64,000 bases of DNA from Dysidea avara (Eukaryota > Porifera > Demospongiae > Dictyoceratida > Dysideidae), in NCBI RefSeq assembly GCF_963678975.1, contig NC_089279.1:32638660-32702659 (forward strand), in the 5' to 3' direction. A program made the translations under genes and the position numbers. Shown piece after piece: positions 11,031-23,276 of the stretch (positions are counted from its first letter, which is position 1; each line of letters opens with the position of its first letter). Under the pieces are notes generated by a model. It ran no database searches, had not been told where the DNA came from, and was given only the letters and a program-made list of their open reading frames with translations.

Positions 11031-11393
11031 GGACAAGTTGTATCAGGTACATATAGTTATGATGACAACAAGTGAGTTGAAGAATATGTAACAATAATTA
11101 CAATAAATATTCCTAACAAAATATGTTGAAATAAAACTAGGAAGCAAAAGTGCTAGCCCAGTAGTCCAGTCAAGTGTCTGTACCTTCCCCAGCAATGTTA
11201 AATACATTGTGCTACATGTATGGTACCTATCCTAGGGAGTTGAGACCATTACAAAAAGTCTAACGTCCAGTGGTGTGGAACTTCTTCATGCAGTGACACC
11301 TTTAATGTCCACTTATATTATTGCGTTTGTAATAAGTGACTGAGGCATTTGCGGGTTTTAGTTCCTTGCATAACCTTATGTGTACTAACATAT

Positions 11394-14300
11394 TCAAAAT
11401 TCCTTCAAACATGACAGACACGGGATATACTGTAACTCACTATTAGTGGTCAGGTTATAGAGGGTGATACTGTATGCAGCAATACTGGGCTGGTTGGTGG
11501 AGACACACAGGCGATGTTTTGTGGCAAGCATGTGTGATGGCTGACACCTCACAAGGAATGTCATTAGAGGGGATAGTATATCATGTTCCACATTAGGGTA
11601 CACCTGCCACACCTTGATCACATTATCTAGGAGAATTGGATGGATTTTTATAAATGCAGAACAACGTGTGTGTGTGTGCGTACGTGCGTGCGTGTGTGTG
11701 TATAACATACACACCTTCCCCAGCAGTAATCACTTGATCAGCTTTAGGATTGTTAACAATTTGAGTAACACATTTGTCATGAGCCTGCACACTGCAGCAC
11801 ACCTCAGCCCCACCCCCCTTTTGATCCAGCACCAACAGGTTACCAGTGCAGGTGCCAGCTAGCAGTAACACTTTGCCCTCAAACACATTGTGAGCTGCCT
11901 TGCGGTGTGGGTATCGTTGCTGGAGCTCCTCTTCATAAGACAACTTTACTGCTAACCAATGATCTTCCTTCAGTATATCCTCCACCTCTTCCTGGCTTAG
12001 TACACTCTCATACATTGTCACACAGCTGCACAGACCTGGTGAAATAAATGCAGTGGGTATTTCATCAAATACACACTTGATAGAACAAAGAATCTGCACA
12101 ATATAGACAGCTTACTATGTGGGACCTAGACTGTACACATTTCAGTTCCACCTGACTGTTTTATTTGAGTGAATATGACTGTTGTTTTAGAGTATTCCCC
12201 TATGATCCATTTTCCTAGCCTGTTAGCCAGTATGACTACTTATACAACATACGTAGAGCATGCAAACCATAACTCTAGTTTTGCAAATACATATATATCT
12301 AGCCCGTCAATACCATTAAGTTACGGAAAAGCATTTTCTACTAGTATTATCAAGAGCTCCATTACTTGTATTATGAACTCTTGTGATATTATAATAACAG
12401 ATCCCATACACACACCTACCATGTTCCAGTGTGCTCCAAGTCTCCTTAAGGGTACAAGGGTTAGTAGAGTAGTCCATCACATAAATGTTACCGTCATTCA
12501 ATAGTACATACAGAATACCTATACAATGTATTAACTGCATTGAGACCAAACAAAGATGAGTAGTTATATTAGTATATAAACATACACAAGCGCTGTGTAC
12601 AGGGATTTTTCTAGGGGGGGGCAAAGGGGGCATTTTGCCCCTCCTGAAAATGATTTTGCCCCCCCTGAACTCTGCTTCAACCAGCCTGAGTAAACAGGTG
12701 ATTTAGCCTAATTTAAGTTTTGCCCCCCCCCTCAACTTCTGAAAAACTCGGATTGCCCCGCTGAATTTATTTTCTAGAAAAATCCCTGGTGTGTATCATG
12801 TGTGTGTGTGTGCGTGAGGTATACACAACACATACTTGTGCATGTACACTGTAGTAAGTATGTGTCTTTGTATGTATGGGTGGATAATTACTCCTTACAA
12901 CTGCCACCCTATTGGTGACTAGTCATCAGATATCAAAACCACCAGAAAGTAACCAGAAGCTATAACTTGAATAACGATTGAATAGTACTAACCTATTTGG
13001 TAACTGTTGCTTTAATATGTGGGTATCATTGTCGGCTCTATCTCAGCTTACAGATATGGGTAATTACCATCCAATTTGCAATAATTTATGTATATTGTAA
13101 TATTGCATACAATACATAAATTGGTGTTTACCCCCATGTTGCTGCATCCCTAGTGGAAGACACATGTTAACTAGATCCTAATGGTACATACCAGTGTGTG
13201 CTGCAGCAGCTACTGACACTATACGACTTGTAACTGGTAGTAGTGCTGTTGTAATGATATGACCATTAACTGGACTAACAAGTCGTACAACAGCATCATC
13301 TGTCGTTGCCACAACCACTCTTGGTGACAAAGGATGTGTAGTGTGAGCCAGCCCACTTACTCTACACCCCAATGATGTGAGCTCCAGTAAAAATTTGCGT
13401 ACATTCCACGAGTACATTTTGTGGTCTGAGTATGAAATAATAGTGTCACTTTCTGGTTGAGCTGCCAGGCCTAACACAGGAGTCTTGTGTTTCACCCTAA
13501 TAGAACATACACAGGATTAGGCCCCATAACAGACACACATGCATATGCACAAGTTCACAAAATGCTTACTTTTCCACCTGGTCTAGTGTTTCCAAGTTCC
13601 ATACTCTGATTGTAGCATCCATTGAACCAGACATTATACAAGGCAGATGAGCGTATGGTGCCAGGCATGTGATCACACCACGATGGCCAACAAATGTGCT
13701 ACACAACCTCCACAAACCATCCCACACCTTGACTATACAAAAGGTAAAACAGATGATGAAAAATTCAGTTTATTAGAGTGATGTACAAGTATCAAGCATG
13801 TAGCACTAAACAATGGCATAGTCCTCTGTACATGCATGGTGCTAAGCCTTAGGATGCTTGAACATATTTTTAAAGAAGTACTCTAGAGCATATGTGTATA
13901 AGTAGGTCATGTGTGTGTGTACACTTGGTCCCATGTTTGTATGTCTAAACATAAAAGTATGAATGGATACGTTTCTGCAAAAACCAGTCTGCACAGAAGT
14001 GATAATCCATGACGTCACTGAGTGAGGTATTATTTCATTGCAGTACAATACTATTGCAGTACGATACTATTGCTTGTCAAAATTTTAAGCCTATAGGTCA
14101 ATAGAATATGATTGGTCAATGTGTGGTCAAAATAAATATGACATACGCTTAAGTACTGTGTTATACTTACTTGAACCATCATCTGCAGCAGTGATCAACA
14201 ATCTCATTGGACGGAAGTAGTAGATACTGTGTTAGACAAGAGACATCAATGATGAAAAGAACACTATTGTACATATATACTAACCTGGTGATGGGTCGAG

Positions 14301-15788
14301 AGTGTAGATCAACAAGGTCAGCCATTAGAAGGCCATCTTGTAACCAGTGTACCTTCACACCATATCCAACAACCACAAATGATTTCTGTGCCTTCCCGGG
14401 AACTTGTTCCAAATGAAGATGAGCCACCTCATCTGTCTTATTGAAACCAGCCTAGAGTATTGGGATACTTGTTATAACATGTTAGTGTTGCACACGCGCA
14501 CGTATGCACAATACACACACACATATTAAAGCAAAACCTAGTTATGCATTTCACTTACAGTGATTGGGTCACGAGGGCAGACCACACGACCACCTTGACG
14601 GAACATCCATGACTACACAACACAAAAATGATGACAGCCAGTCAACACAGCTGTAAGACTAACCGTAATGTTTCCTGGACCAGTGGTAACCACATCACCA
14701 GAACACTCATTATATACTGCACTAAAAGTATAATGTAGATAGAGATAATATGTGTACATATTACAAGTATGCAACAAGAAAGTAGAAGACAAAAGTCAAC
14801 TCTATGGAAACTTTCATGCACACACAAAAAAGCAGGCTTCATTGTGTAGTTTTTTTTTGTGTACATTGTAGTATGCAGACACAGGCTCAAAAGGTGGCCC
14901 TACAGAAAGTATAGTTTCCCAGACCTATAGTATGTTCACGTTGAGCTGAATCCTGAAAAACAGCTAAAAACTCAAAGTGGATTTTTCTCAACAGAGTTAA
15001 CATTTCAGCCAACCAGATGATTATTGGTAACAGCAAAGGTGTCAGCAACAGACACGTACGGTTTGGCTCCATTACAAGTTCGGGAAAGGGCTGTAATTGA
15101 CACTGCACTTATATGGCTTCATCATAGGAAATGTATTGTGAAAATTTTGATTGGCCGTAAATATTATGTCAAACATTTGTACAAAAAGATTTTGAAATAT
15201 TTTTAGCGGGTCAAGCAGTGCTACAAATGAGCCAAATTTCAAGATAGTGTGTAATTGCATACATGAGTTATTAATGTTTTTGAGGATTCAGCTCAACGTG
15301 AACATACTATAGTGTTCATCTTTGTCACTTGTAAAGTTGCAAACAGTAAGTGATTGATTGCCAAAAACTACAGTACTACACTTTTATACCTGATAATTCT
15401 AGTAGGTGTTCTTGATTCAAAAGTACATTGGAACTGTTTATCTAGCAACTGTGGATGAAGTATACATCATACAGCTTGGCATATGGACATGACTCAAACA
15501 CACCTTTACTGTTGAACTAGTAAAAGCTGCATACTTGTTAAGCCGAGTGACATATAACAGCCATACGGTATCACTGTCTACATGATGTTGCGCCTGCAGG
15601 CGGTCCTCTTGATACAGGGACACTACCCCGTGTTGAAAGACCGTGTATGTATGGGTGTCATGGTTTACAAGAATATCCTGAATTGTAGACCCCTCTAGCG
15701 GGACGCACCAATTGGCGAACACTCCTTGTCGTAGATCTAACGTCTCCAGCTGGTTGTCTAAAAGGCTTTTCCGCCTCCCCGCCATCAT
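11394..15788 (-). CDS. WDR97-like WD40-repeat protein, 11 exons
   Basis: Minus-strand exons: 15504-15788, 15390-15448, 14664-14721, 14559-14612, 14285-14451, 14171-14226, 13570-13732, 13192-13496, 12420-12518, 11715-12035, 11394-11626. All junctions are GT-AG and phases agree, giving 599 residues. The start ATG at 15788 follows directly on an in-frame stop. WD repeats are plain: L-I-T-A-A-D-D-G-S then I-K-V-W-D-G, F-V-G-H-R-G, S-G-S-M-D-A-T-I-R-V-W-N, and V-I-T-A-G-E-D-N-V-I-K-V-W-Q-V-Y-P. The last stretch, followed by L-S-P-L-x-T-F, matches my memory of WDR97. Vertebrate WDR97 is much longer, so this copy either ends early by reading through a possible donor at 11440 or has lost its distal exons. 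A cilium role is inferred only. Intron 8 holds a hAT MITE. Confidence 0.75.
11660..11706. repeat. (GT)n microsatellite in intron
   Basis: Imperfect GT/GC dinucleotide tract between the last two exons of the WD40 gene. Confidence 0.8.
12600..12788. mobile_element. hAT-like MITE in WD40 intron
   Basis: Terminal inverted repeat CAGGGATTTTTCTAG at the left and its exact complement at the right, with G-rich subterminal sequence inside the left end and C-rich runs in the interior. It lies in intron 8 of the WD40 gene, clear of the splice sites. Flanks (GTGTA, GTGTG) match only in part, so the target duplication is uncertain. Confidence 0.75.
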
Positions 15789-16783
15789 CTACACACCACC
15801 TCCATGTTCGGTTTATCTGTTTCCAATAGTAACAGCTAGCGCATCCAGTATTATTTAACATGTGGCGCTAAAGTTATCATCGACAGCATCGATAGCCGGG
15901 GTATACCATCGTGACTATCTATGCCGACAGTGAATTGAATGAGCTCAATTTGCTAATCATCATCCAGACATTACGTTGGGTTCACAGATAGGCATTCCAG
16001 TATCCGAGATTTTTTAATTTAAAAATTCTCCGTATAAGCTTATTCCCCAATAAGAACCCTGACACAAAACAACAACTCGCGTTTAACTTAGGATTGCTCC
16101 GTAGTCCGAGCTCCAATGAGGATGAAAATCGCTATGGGGTTTGTCCGCACGCTGATCATCATGAAAATCTTAGTTTTTTCGTGCGCGTTTCATATAAGTA
16201 GCGACCTCAGACTGGCCAAACTTTCCACTACCTGCAATGTTTTCTTCATATCTTTAAAACAGGGAAGCCTTATTCTCTCCCTCATTCAGCAAACAATCTA
16301 TAATAACGATGCATTATAGCGCTGAAGTTTGGTGTACCGGGATTAAGCATTTCCGGAGAAATAGCACGGAACATTTTTAGGTCCGCATACTTTCTGTAGA
16401 AAAAAGTTCGTACGGATATTTGTAAGTTATTGCAATTATGGCACCGACCTTGTTTGAGTGCGGGTGAATTTGCTGATGGTTTTCAGAGTCGTTTGAGACT
16501 TCGCTGGGCAAAGTGAAGGTGCTGAGTTCGATTCTGGACACATTTTGAGGTGAAACACACTCTTTTACGTTGATTTAGGTGAGCTAAATATGGTGTAGTG
16601 TAGAGTTCGTGTAGGTAACGCTTTGTCTCGTGAAGTAGCCTCAATATTGATTGTTTTAGGTCAGTTTTTGGTAGCTTATTTTTAGCGGAATTTCGCGGAA
16701 TGCCAGTATTGTGGTTGTGGGGTCATATTATTATGATTATGTGTCTATTGTGTAGAATTGATAGTGTTAATTGTTGGTTGGAG
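15789..16783. other. Spacer between divergent genes
   Basis: Lies between the start of the minus-strand WD40 gene and the plus-strand coiled-coil frame. It is richer in CG dinucleotides than its neighbours and could hold the WD40 promoter. No TATA box is convincing. Confidence 0.3.
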
Positions 16784-18360
16784 ATGGCCTTGTCACTGCC
16801 TTACCTTGGTGAAAACTGTGAGCGAGTTGGAATCTCTGCTCAAGGCATTGTTAACCACATTTTACCAGCCTTACCGATATCTTCGATTACTAAAGGACTG
16901 GTTTTTGAACTAAATGCATTTCGAGTTAACTGTAATTTTTCATGGAATTGCTTTTATGAGTGGTTGACATTGATGGTTGATGATGTATTACCATTAACAC
17001 TGACGGCTATTAAATCATTTGTATTCAGACTGAACAAGAAATGCTCAGAGCTCTCGCGTAACAAACATAGTGACCAGATTGTCCTACTATTTCAGGAGCC
17101 TTTTTTTGCACAGCAGACTATACCTGCAGTAGAACATGCACAACCAAGTAATGTTAGTGCAGAAGTACTGCAAAAGGTTGTAGTAAGTGCGAAGCCAAAG
17201 CTCTGTGTAAGAAATGTCAACAAAAAATTAAAACGCAAGGATGAAAAAATCAAAGAATTTAAATCTGAAGTTTCTGCATTGTCTAAAGAAAACCACGGAC
17301 TTCACAGTTGCTTAGCTACAGCTGAAAGAGCAAGCGAAAAGAATCAGGTTGCTCTTAGTCGATTGAATAAGAAGCAGGAGAATGCTATTATAGAAAAGGA
17401 TTCTCAGCTATTGAAATTGGAAAATTGCTTTGATGCACGCATGGAGTTGCTGGAAAACAGAATAAGTGTGTGAGGTAGAAATTGCTAGAAATGAAAGAGA
17501 TCAACTTGCAGAACGTTTGGCAGAATTTGAATCACAAACATTGAAGACAAAAAAACATAAACAGTTGTATCTTGACAGTGCTGTATGGAGCTAATGAGAA
17601 GACCAACACTATCAGTGAGAGGGATTTTGCACAGCTGGATCGCTTCCTCAGGGAAAAACCAAATGCATCCATTTTATCACTAGAAGCTTTGATCTTGTTC
17701 TGCAACAACAAAACTGCTAGTTGGTTGGATGATAAATCTCCTGCTGAGCGCTGTGAGTTGCTACACAAAGCAAGAAGTAGTTCCTCCGGCTTAAAGCGAC
17801 AGTATCAAGTTCGGAGAAAGAAGCTGATTGAAGACCGTGCTAAACTTCTACAGGCAAAACAGGCTTCTTTGCTTCGTTTGCGAGAAAAGAAGGTACGAGA
17901 GAAAGAAAACCTTACCAAGGCAGTCATGAAGTTTGGGTTATGGCAGAATGAACAGCATGTAGTGGATGGTCTTGCAAAACTAAAATCGAAAACTAGCAAG
18001 TTGCATGCTTTGAAAGTTCAATTGGATTTCAGACAGAAAGTTTTGGAGCACTGCCCTGCAGATAAAAGTATATTCCACCTCTCGAAAAATAAAAAAAAGT
18101 TGTCTGTAGAAGAAGTTTGCAGCAAACTGCACAAACCTTTTTTGCCACCTTCTAGTGAAGACCAAGAAGGACTAATCGGCCGAAGAATTAAGCACAGATG
18201 GATGGTTGATGGAGAAGAACAATGGTACTCTGGAATGACTCTAGATGTTGTCCCTGGTACAGATGACTGGTGTAATGTCCAATATGACAACGAAAACCAA
18301 GTTCTGTCATTAAACTTGCTTTTGGACATTGAACAAGGTGATTTGGAATTTGTGGATTAA
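16784..18360 (+). pseudogene. Coiled-coil transposon-type protein, frameshifted and internally deleted
   Basis: Two frames read as one broken gene. The first (ATG at 16784, possibly 16700) runs to a stop at 17473 and becomes a K/E-rich coiled coil after about residue 150. The coiled coil continues in the next frame (E-V-E-I-A-R-N-E-R-D-Q-L-A-E) right after a GTGTGTG run, a likely slippage site. At about 17570-17590 the text jumps from L-Y-L-D-S-A-V-W to N-E-K-T-N-T-I-S, opening a second 262-codon frame with another coiled coil and a C-terminal module G-R-R-I-K-H-R-W ... W-Y-S-G-M ... D-W-C-N-V-Q-Y-D. From memory, related repetitive proteins of sponges and cnidarians have several hundred residues between these halves. 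I infer an internal deletion. Family name unknown. Confidence 0.55.
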
Positions 18361-18605
18361 GTTTTTTATCTTCGTTTTTGTATATAGTGTATGTGATTTT
18401 AGTGTGTTCTAGTAATGAATTTGACAAATTCCTGTGAAACCAAAAGTGGGTGTGGCTAGTTAAGTGTGCAATTTGTTTCTATACATGTTTACATTATTGG
18501 GACCAAATTTAGTGGAACAATTCTCACGTTTACTGAAGTTACGAGTTGTAGAAAATTTGGTGCCAGTAGTGGTGCCATTTTCCCTATGGAGAAACTGTGT
18601 ACATA

Positions 18606-18958
18606 AGGCCAATGAAACTTGATTACCAGTTTCTCGCTCAGATTTTTGAAAATTTGATGCGGGCGGGCGGTTATTATTCATTATTTTTCCAAAAGCACAA
18701 CACACATCCAAACATGAAGATTTCTGCCAAAAAACAGTGAGATCTACACTGATTACTCTTGCATTAAATAGCTAAGGTACGTTACTAATCTATAACAAGT
18801 GATTTTTCCATTAGAGTATAGCTGATTGCTCTATTAGAGTAAAAGTGACCGTTCTATTAGAGTATTTCGATCTGAAATACCAATAATGAAATTCCATGCG
18901 GGTGTATCAAAAGCATGCGGGCGATGACGCGAAACTGCTAATCAAGTTTCATTGGCCT
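18606..18958. mobile_element. MITE with AGGCCAATGAAACTTGATTA ends
   Basis: Inverted ends AGGCCAATGAAACTTGATTA and its complement, each followed inside by a TTTC(T/G)CG-type block and a GATGCGGGCGGG-type block. The interior has three copies of TATTAGAGTA-type sequence (18810-18870), a motif shared with hAT MITEs elsewhere in the window. Relatives: 19401-19856 and a single end at 44474. Confidence 0.7.
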
Positions 18959-19263
18959 AAAAAGCCTTACACTGGCAGACATTACTAGCCATAAAAAGAC
19001 AATGAAATAAGATATTGAAAATCTGTTTTCAGATCTGGTATCCTCAATAATTTCTTTACACACCTGTAATGTAAAAAATGCAAAATATGCAATAATTAAA
19101 ATTGGTCCGAGGTCGCTAATATAAGCAAGAGTAACTTATATATTGGGGTATATACTCTTGATATAAGTAAGTTTTGTGTCCTTTTGTAATCTTTTAAAGC
19201 CTTGTAATGTATGTAGAATACTTTAAAACTTAGTGTCGGGTGGAAGGTAGTCACTGGTGCTTA

Positions 19264-20036
19264 TGCACCTATCAATGTTAAGCCCCACTACCCCCCTCTC
19301 GGGCTTACTAGGGGATTAGTGGGGATTTTGACCTGATTTGATCTGAAACTGCACCACTAGAGGGGCATTTGACCGCTCGAAATTTTAGGCGTTTGTTTTA
19401 AGGCCCCTATTCGGTGATTATTAGTTTCTCATCCAGGCTTTCTAATTATTATGATGCGGGCGGGAGGGTATTACCATTACGCCATTATTTTATAATATTA
19501 ACACACTGATGTACAGACCTCGTCCAAATTGTCTTTCTTTCTTGCTACAAACATTTCCTTTACCAGCTGATTCTACTTTTCGTGATCGCCAACTGTTTTT
19601 CGACAGTCAACTGAAAGCCTGCTTTGATGAAGTCGATAGAGCACGATTGCAACTGGCACTGCAGCAATTTGCTAAGGAAAACAACAGTTCTCCTGGTGAT
19701 ATATAGCACATTGTAGCGTTCATCAACAAAAATTATAACAGTTTGGTATCACGTGTTCTTCTTAGCATGCGCAGAGTAAATAATGGCTTACCATGCGGTA
19801 GCTTAAGAAGGATGCGGGCGTTGGATGAGAAACTAATAATCACCAAATAGGGGCCTAACTTGCAAGCTAAAGGAATTGACCTGTTTCCTAAAGTACCTAA
19901 CAGCCATACTGCATGGGGATTTGACCACTAGTCGTTCCCCCATGGGTGGAGAATTTGATTTTTCTGAGTCAAATCCCCACCATTTCCCCCACTACGCCCG
20001 GGAGGGGGTAGGTGGGGGATAACATTGATAGGTGCA
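19264..20036. mobile_element. PIF/Harbinger-type MITE, TTA duplication
   Basis: Ends TGCACCTATCAATGTTA and TAACATTGATAGGTGCA are inverted and flanked by TTA on each side (19261-19263 and 20037-20039), the 3-bp TWA duplication typical of PIF/Harbinger. G/C-rich subterminal runs follow. A second MITE (19401-19856) is inserted inside. Sister copies: 25973-26481 and 39685-40082. Confidence 0.85.
19401..19856. mobile_element. MITE nested in Harbinger MITE
   Basis: Inverted ends AGGCCCCTATTCGGTGATTA and TAATCACCAAATAGGGGCCT, with TTAGTTTCTCATCCA and a GATGCGGGCGGG block inside, related to 18606-18958. A 65-codon plus frame at 19509-19706 (rich in F, L, R and D) lies in it. I do not recognise it; it may be leftover element coding sequence. 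Confidence 0.7.
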
Positions 20037-20039
20037 TTA

Positions 20040-21130
20040 CTTTAAAGTGCGTAGTTACTTTGCTCGGGTTAGCGATTTTCAGCTCCAGAGCAACTTTCTG
20101 ATGGCTGTGCATGTCATCAGCTCAAAACTGAATACAAACCACTTCAAAGCGGTCAGCATAACAATGCCGTAATTGAAACCACAACTCCACCTTAGGTATT
20201 GTTGCATCATTGTGACACCTCCACTTTAGTTGTTTACTTTTATAGGTTGTTAACTTGATGTTTTTACTTACTTGAGATAGCCACTTACCTATGGGTATGA
20301 CACCATTGTATTGAGAAGTGTGGAGTAGCTGAAACAGATTTGCTCACCACAAAGCATACAAAGATCGCTGAGATCCGATAACATCTGAAGTTCCTCTCAT
20401 TATATGTACAAACTTGCAGCTAGAAGCAACTGCAGTTTCAAGACAGTCCAGATTGATAGATGGCTTCCTGATTCAATTGTGTCATTTTCCCCTTTAAAAT
20501 GTATGGGGAGCCCTGGAGAAAAAATGTACCTTTTTTCAGTTTTAAAGCACTGTGCATGCCAATGTAGTTAATTCCAACCCAACAAACTATATATTTCTGA
20601 GATCAGCAATCAATACTCTATCTATTGAGCATATAAAAAAGTCCATTTTTCCAAAATTTAAAAATCGGGCTGGAATGCCTATCACAGATTGATTCCACAA
20701 CAAAATGTGGCAGACTCGATTGCGGGAGAGTGGAAAAGAAGCAGCGCTGGAAAGTCTCATTACATTGATTAGAAACTCTAACCAGTGGGCATAGCTGTTC
20801 TTCCCTGGCTGAGGAAACACATACACTGTTACAAACAATTAAAGTTGCTGCCGGACCATCAGCATACACCTTTCTCTTTCCTTTTGCTGTTTTGTCACTT
20901 CGCCCTTGTTTATACTGTAAAGTCTAATAATAATAACAACTCAGAGTGCAAGCATGACCAATACATCACTATTGGTCATATATTTTGAACTATTGACAGT
21001 GTTGAATCCCACAAAGATGAATGACTACTCCCGATACAGTAGTGTTACCAAGTATGTTAAACCCGAGGTTAAACCATTTATCCTGGTCCACACTAGCAAA
21101 CAAGTGAGCTTACCTAAAACTATTATTGTT
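20040..21130. other. No gene supported
   Basis: Overlapping minus frames near 20587-20869 have no recognisable motif and look like chance openings. Nothing else was identified. Confidence 0.4.
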
Positions 21131-21134
21131 TTAC

Positions 21135-21800
21135 AAAATTGAAAAGACTTGTCGAAACCACCATAAACTTGACACCATTGGATTCAGTCACACGAGGTCA
21201 CTCCTGCCGCTATACCATCCCTCCCATCAGAACTGAAACCTTTGCACATTCCTACCTACCTTCAACTACCAAGATGTGGAATAATCTCCCCGAGTCACTG
21301 GTGATGATCAACAATTTAGATGAATTTAAAGATAAACTAGCACACTATTTGTTATGGCACTTATTTTTACCATTATCTGTGTTGTATACTCTGTGTGAGG
21401 TTTACACAGTAATAATAAAGACCTAGGCATCATCTTAGACCATCATCTTAAGTTCCACTCACACCACAGAGGTTGCTACAAAAGCCAACTGTTTACTGGG
21501 ATTGATCAGGAGCTTTCGATCTGATTTGTTGATTAAATGATTAACAGCCTTGGTACGCCCTACATTTGAATATACTGTTGCAGTATGGGGGTGGGGCCTT
21601 TCTTTGTTCTCGATCAAAGAAAAGTAGAAAAAGTCCAACATAGGGCTACACGTTTGCTACCATCAATTAGAGACAAGCCCTATGGGTAGAGGCTTTCGAA
21701 GACAGTTACCATCTCTGGCTCATAGGCGTCACACAAGATTATTATACCTACTCCAATACCACCATCAACCAGGGGACACCAGTTCAAACTGTTTTAAGTA
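21135..21800 (+). pseudogene. LINE reverse-transcriptase C-terminal fragments, rearranged
   Basis: 21139-21426 encodes a non-LTR retrotransposon tail (R-Y-T-I-P-P-I-R-T-E-T, F-x-x-S-Y-L-P-S-T-x-K-M-W-N-N-L-P-E-S). The following 21425-21800 encodes the segment that should precede it (L-G-I-I-L-D-H-H-L-K-F-H, L-V-R-P-T-F-E-Y, then A-H-R-R-H-T-R-L-L-Y-L-L-Q) with stops and frame changes. The order is reversed, so this is two fragments or a local rearrangement. Confidence 0.7.
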
Positions 21801-22603
21801 TCAAAACTTTATATCAAAAATAGGTTGATTAATAATTACAACACTTTGCTGCCTGCAATTGTAGTTAACATTTATTCTGTAAATAGTTTAGGTAACTACT
21901 TACTTGATTCTAGATTTACTTTTGTACAAATTGTTAATATTGTACTGTCATGTACTGATCCGGTATACAGTCTGTGCTTTTACCAATATTTTAATCATAA
22001 TGATTGTAGTGGATTGTTACATCAAGACTTACTGCTGAAAAGATTATTTATATAGGGTTGTACTGGCAATGTTTCTGTTTTCCTTTGCATGGTAATGTTT
22101 ATGAGTGCGTGTGTGGCTTCATCCCTGCCGCTACTGCAGAAGACATTCTAGTGTACAACATAATAATACTGTACTTAGTCTAGTTAATGTTGTCAATTAC
22201 TCCATGCCAATTAAGATATCATAAACCAGCTAGCCACCATTCCATGAACAGGATATATGTCAACCTGTCCCTCCATCCAGACAATAATATCGAGTACATT
22301 GCACTGTACATATACATTTTAACATACAATCAGTCATGATCAGTTTATAAATATGAGAATAAAATGGTTCCATCAACGGATCCTCAGGAAGGACTGGGCA
22401 GTAGAAAAATGTCACGTGGTTGTGTGAGCTGTCACTAGGAAATTGCAGTGCCTACTAATTAAGGTTTTGTCTACTGCTGGGTTGGAGCTACTGCTGCATG
22501 GGTTGATCACAGCTTTGCAAGCTGATGATAATGATTACTCTAAGCATCTTTGTAAAAAGGCGATCAACGTATTAATATAGTGCCTGGTGTGGAATTTACG
22601 GTA
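21801..22603. other. No gene supported
   Basis: AT-rich spacer between LINE debris and a hAT MITE. No element ends or coding signal recognised. Confidence 0.4.
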
Positions 22604-22611
22604 TAATTCAT

Positions 22612-23268
22612 CATAGGCGGATCTGAGGGGGGCCAAGGGGTGCTGTGCCCCTCCCCCTGGCCTTTCCCTTGCCCCCCTTGGACTCACAGTACTATATTGA
22701 TACCAGAAACTGGAATCATTCACACCGTATTCAGAAGTATAGAAAGCCAATGGGCAAATAGAAGACAACAGTTATAAATGTATTTTAAAGTTATACTGTA
22801 CACTGTAAAGAAAGTAAGTTTAAGTTTCTGTGCCAAGATCGAGATACTCTAATAGAGCAGTCACTACTCTAATAGAACAGTCACAACTCTAATAGAACAG
22901 TCACAATTCTAATGTCATAACAATACTAGCTACACCCTTATATTTTGATTTAGTACACTTTACCATCAAACAGGTTTTATCTCAGATAGGCTAACTAATC
23001 TTTATATACATTGCAAGCATACACTTGTTAGCTAAATGTTACCAAAAATGCTCCCAAATTCAAACCTTGGTCTAATTTTTAAAAATTTTCTCTAACTACA
23101 ATCTTAAAATTGTGTGTCTATTATTCATCCAGCTATACTGAATATAGTTATGCAACTGAGTATAACCTGTGTACTAGAATTCCTCTTAGTGGAATAGACA
23201 CTGTTGTACACTAAAACTTCTTGCCCCCCCTTGGCCCCCCCTTACAGTGCCTCCTAGATCCGCCTATG
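22612..23268. mobile_element. hAT MITE, 8-bp duplication TAATTCAT
   Basis: Inverted ends CATAGGCGGATCT and AGATCCGCCTATG, followed inside by G- and C-rich runs. TAATTCAT is repeated exactly at 22604-22611 and 23269-23276. Four tandem copies of a CTCTAATAGA(G/A)CAGTCAC-type motif lie at about 22847-22915. No transposase. Confidence 0.9.
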
Positions 23269-23276
23269 TAATTCAT

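Noticed and set aside
17572..18360. Separate plus-strand gene of 262 residues
   Set aside because: The coiled coil before it continues into this region across a one-base slip and a deletion joint, so it is better read as the 3' half of one broken gene.
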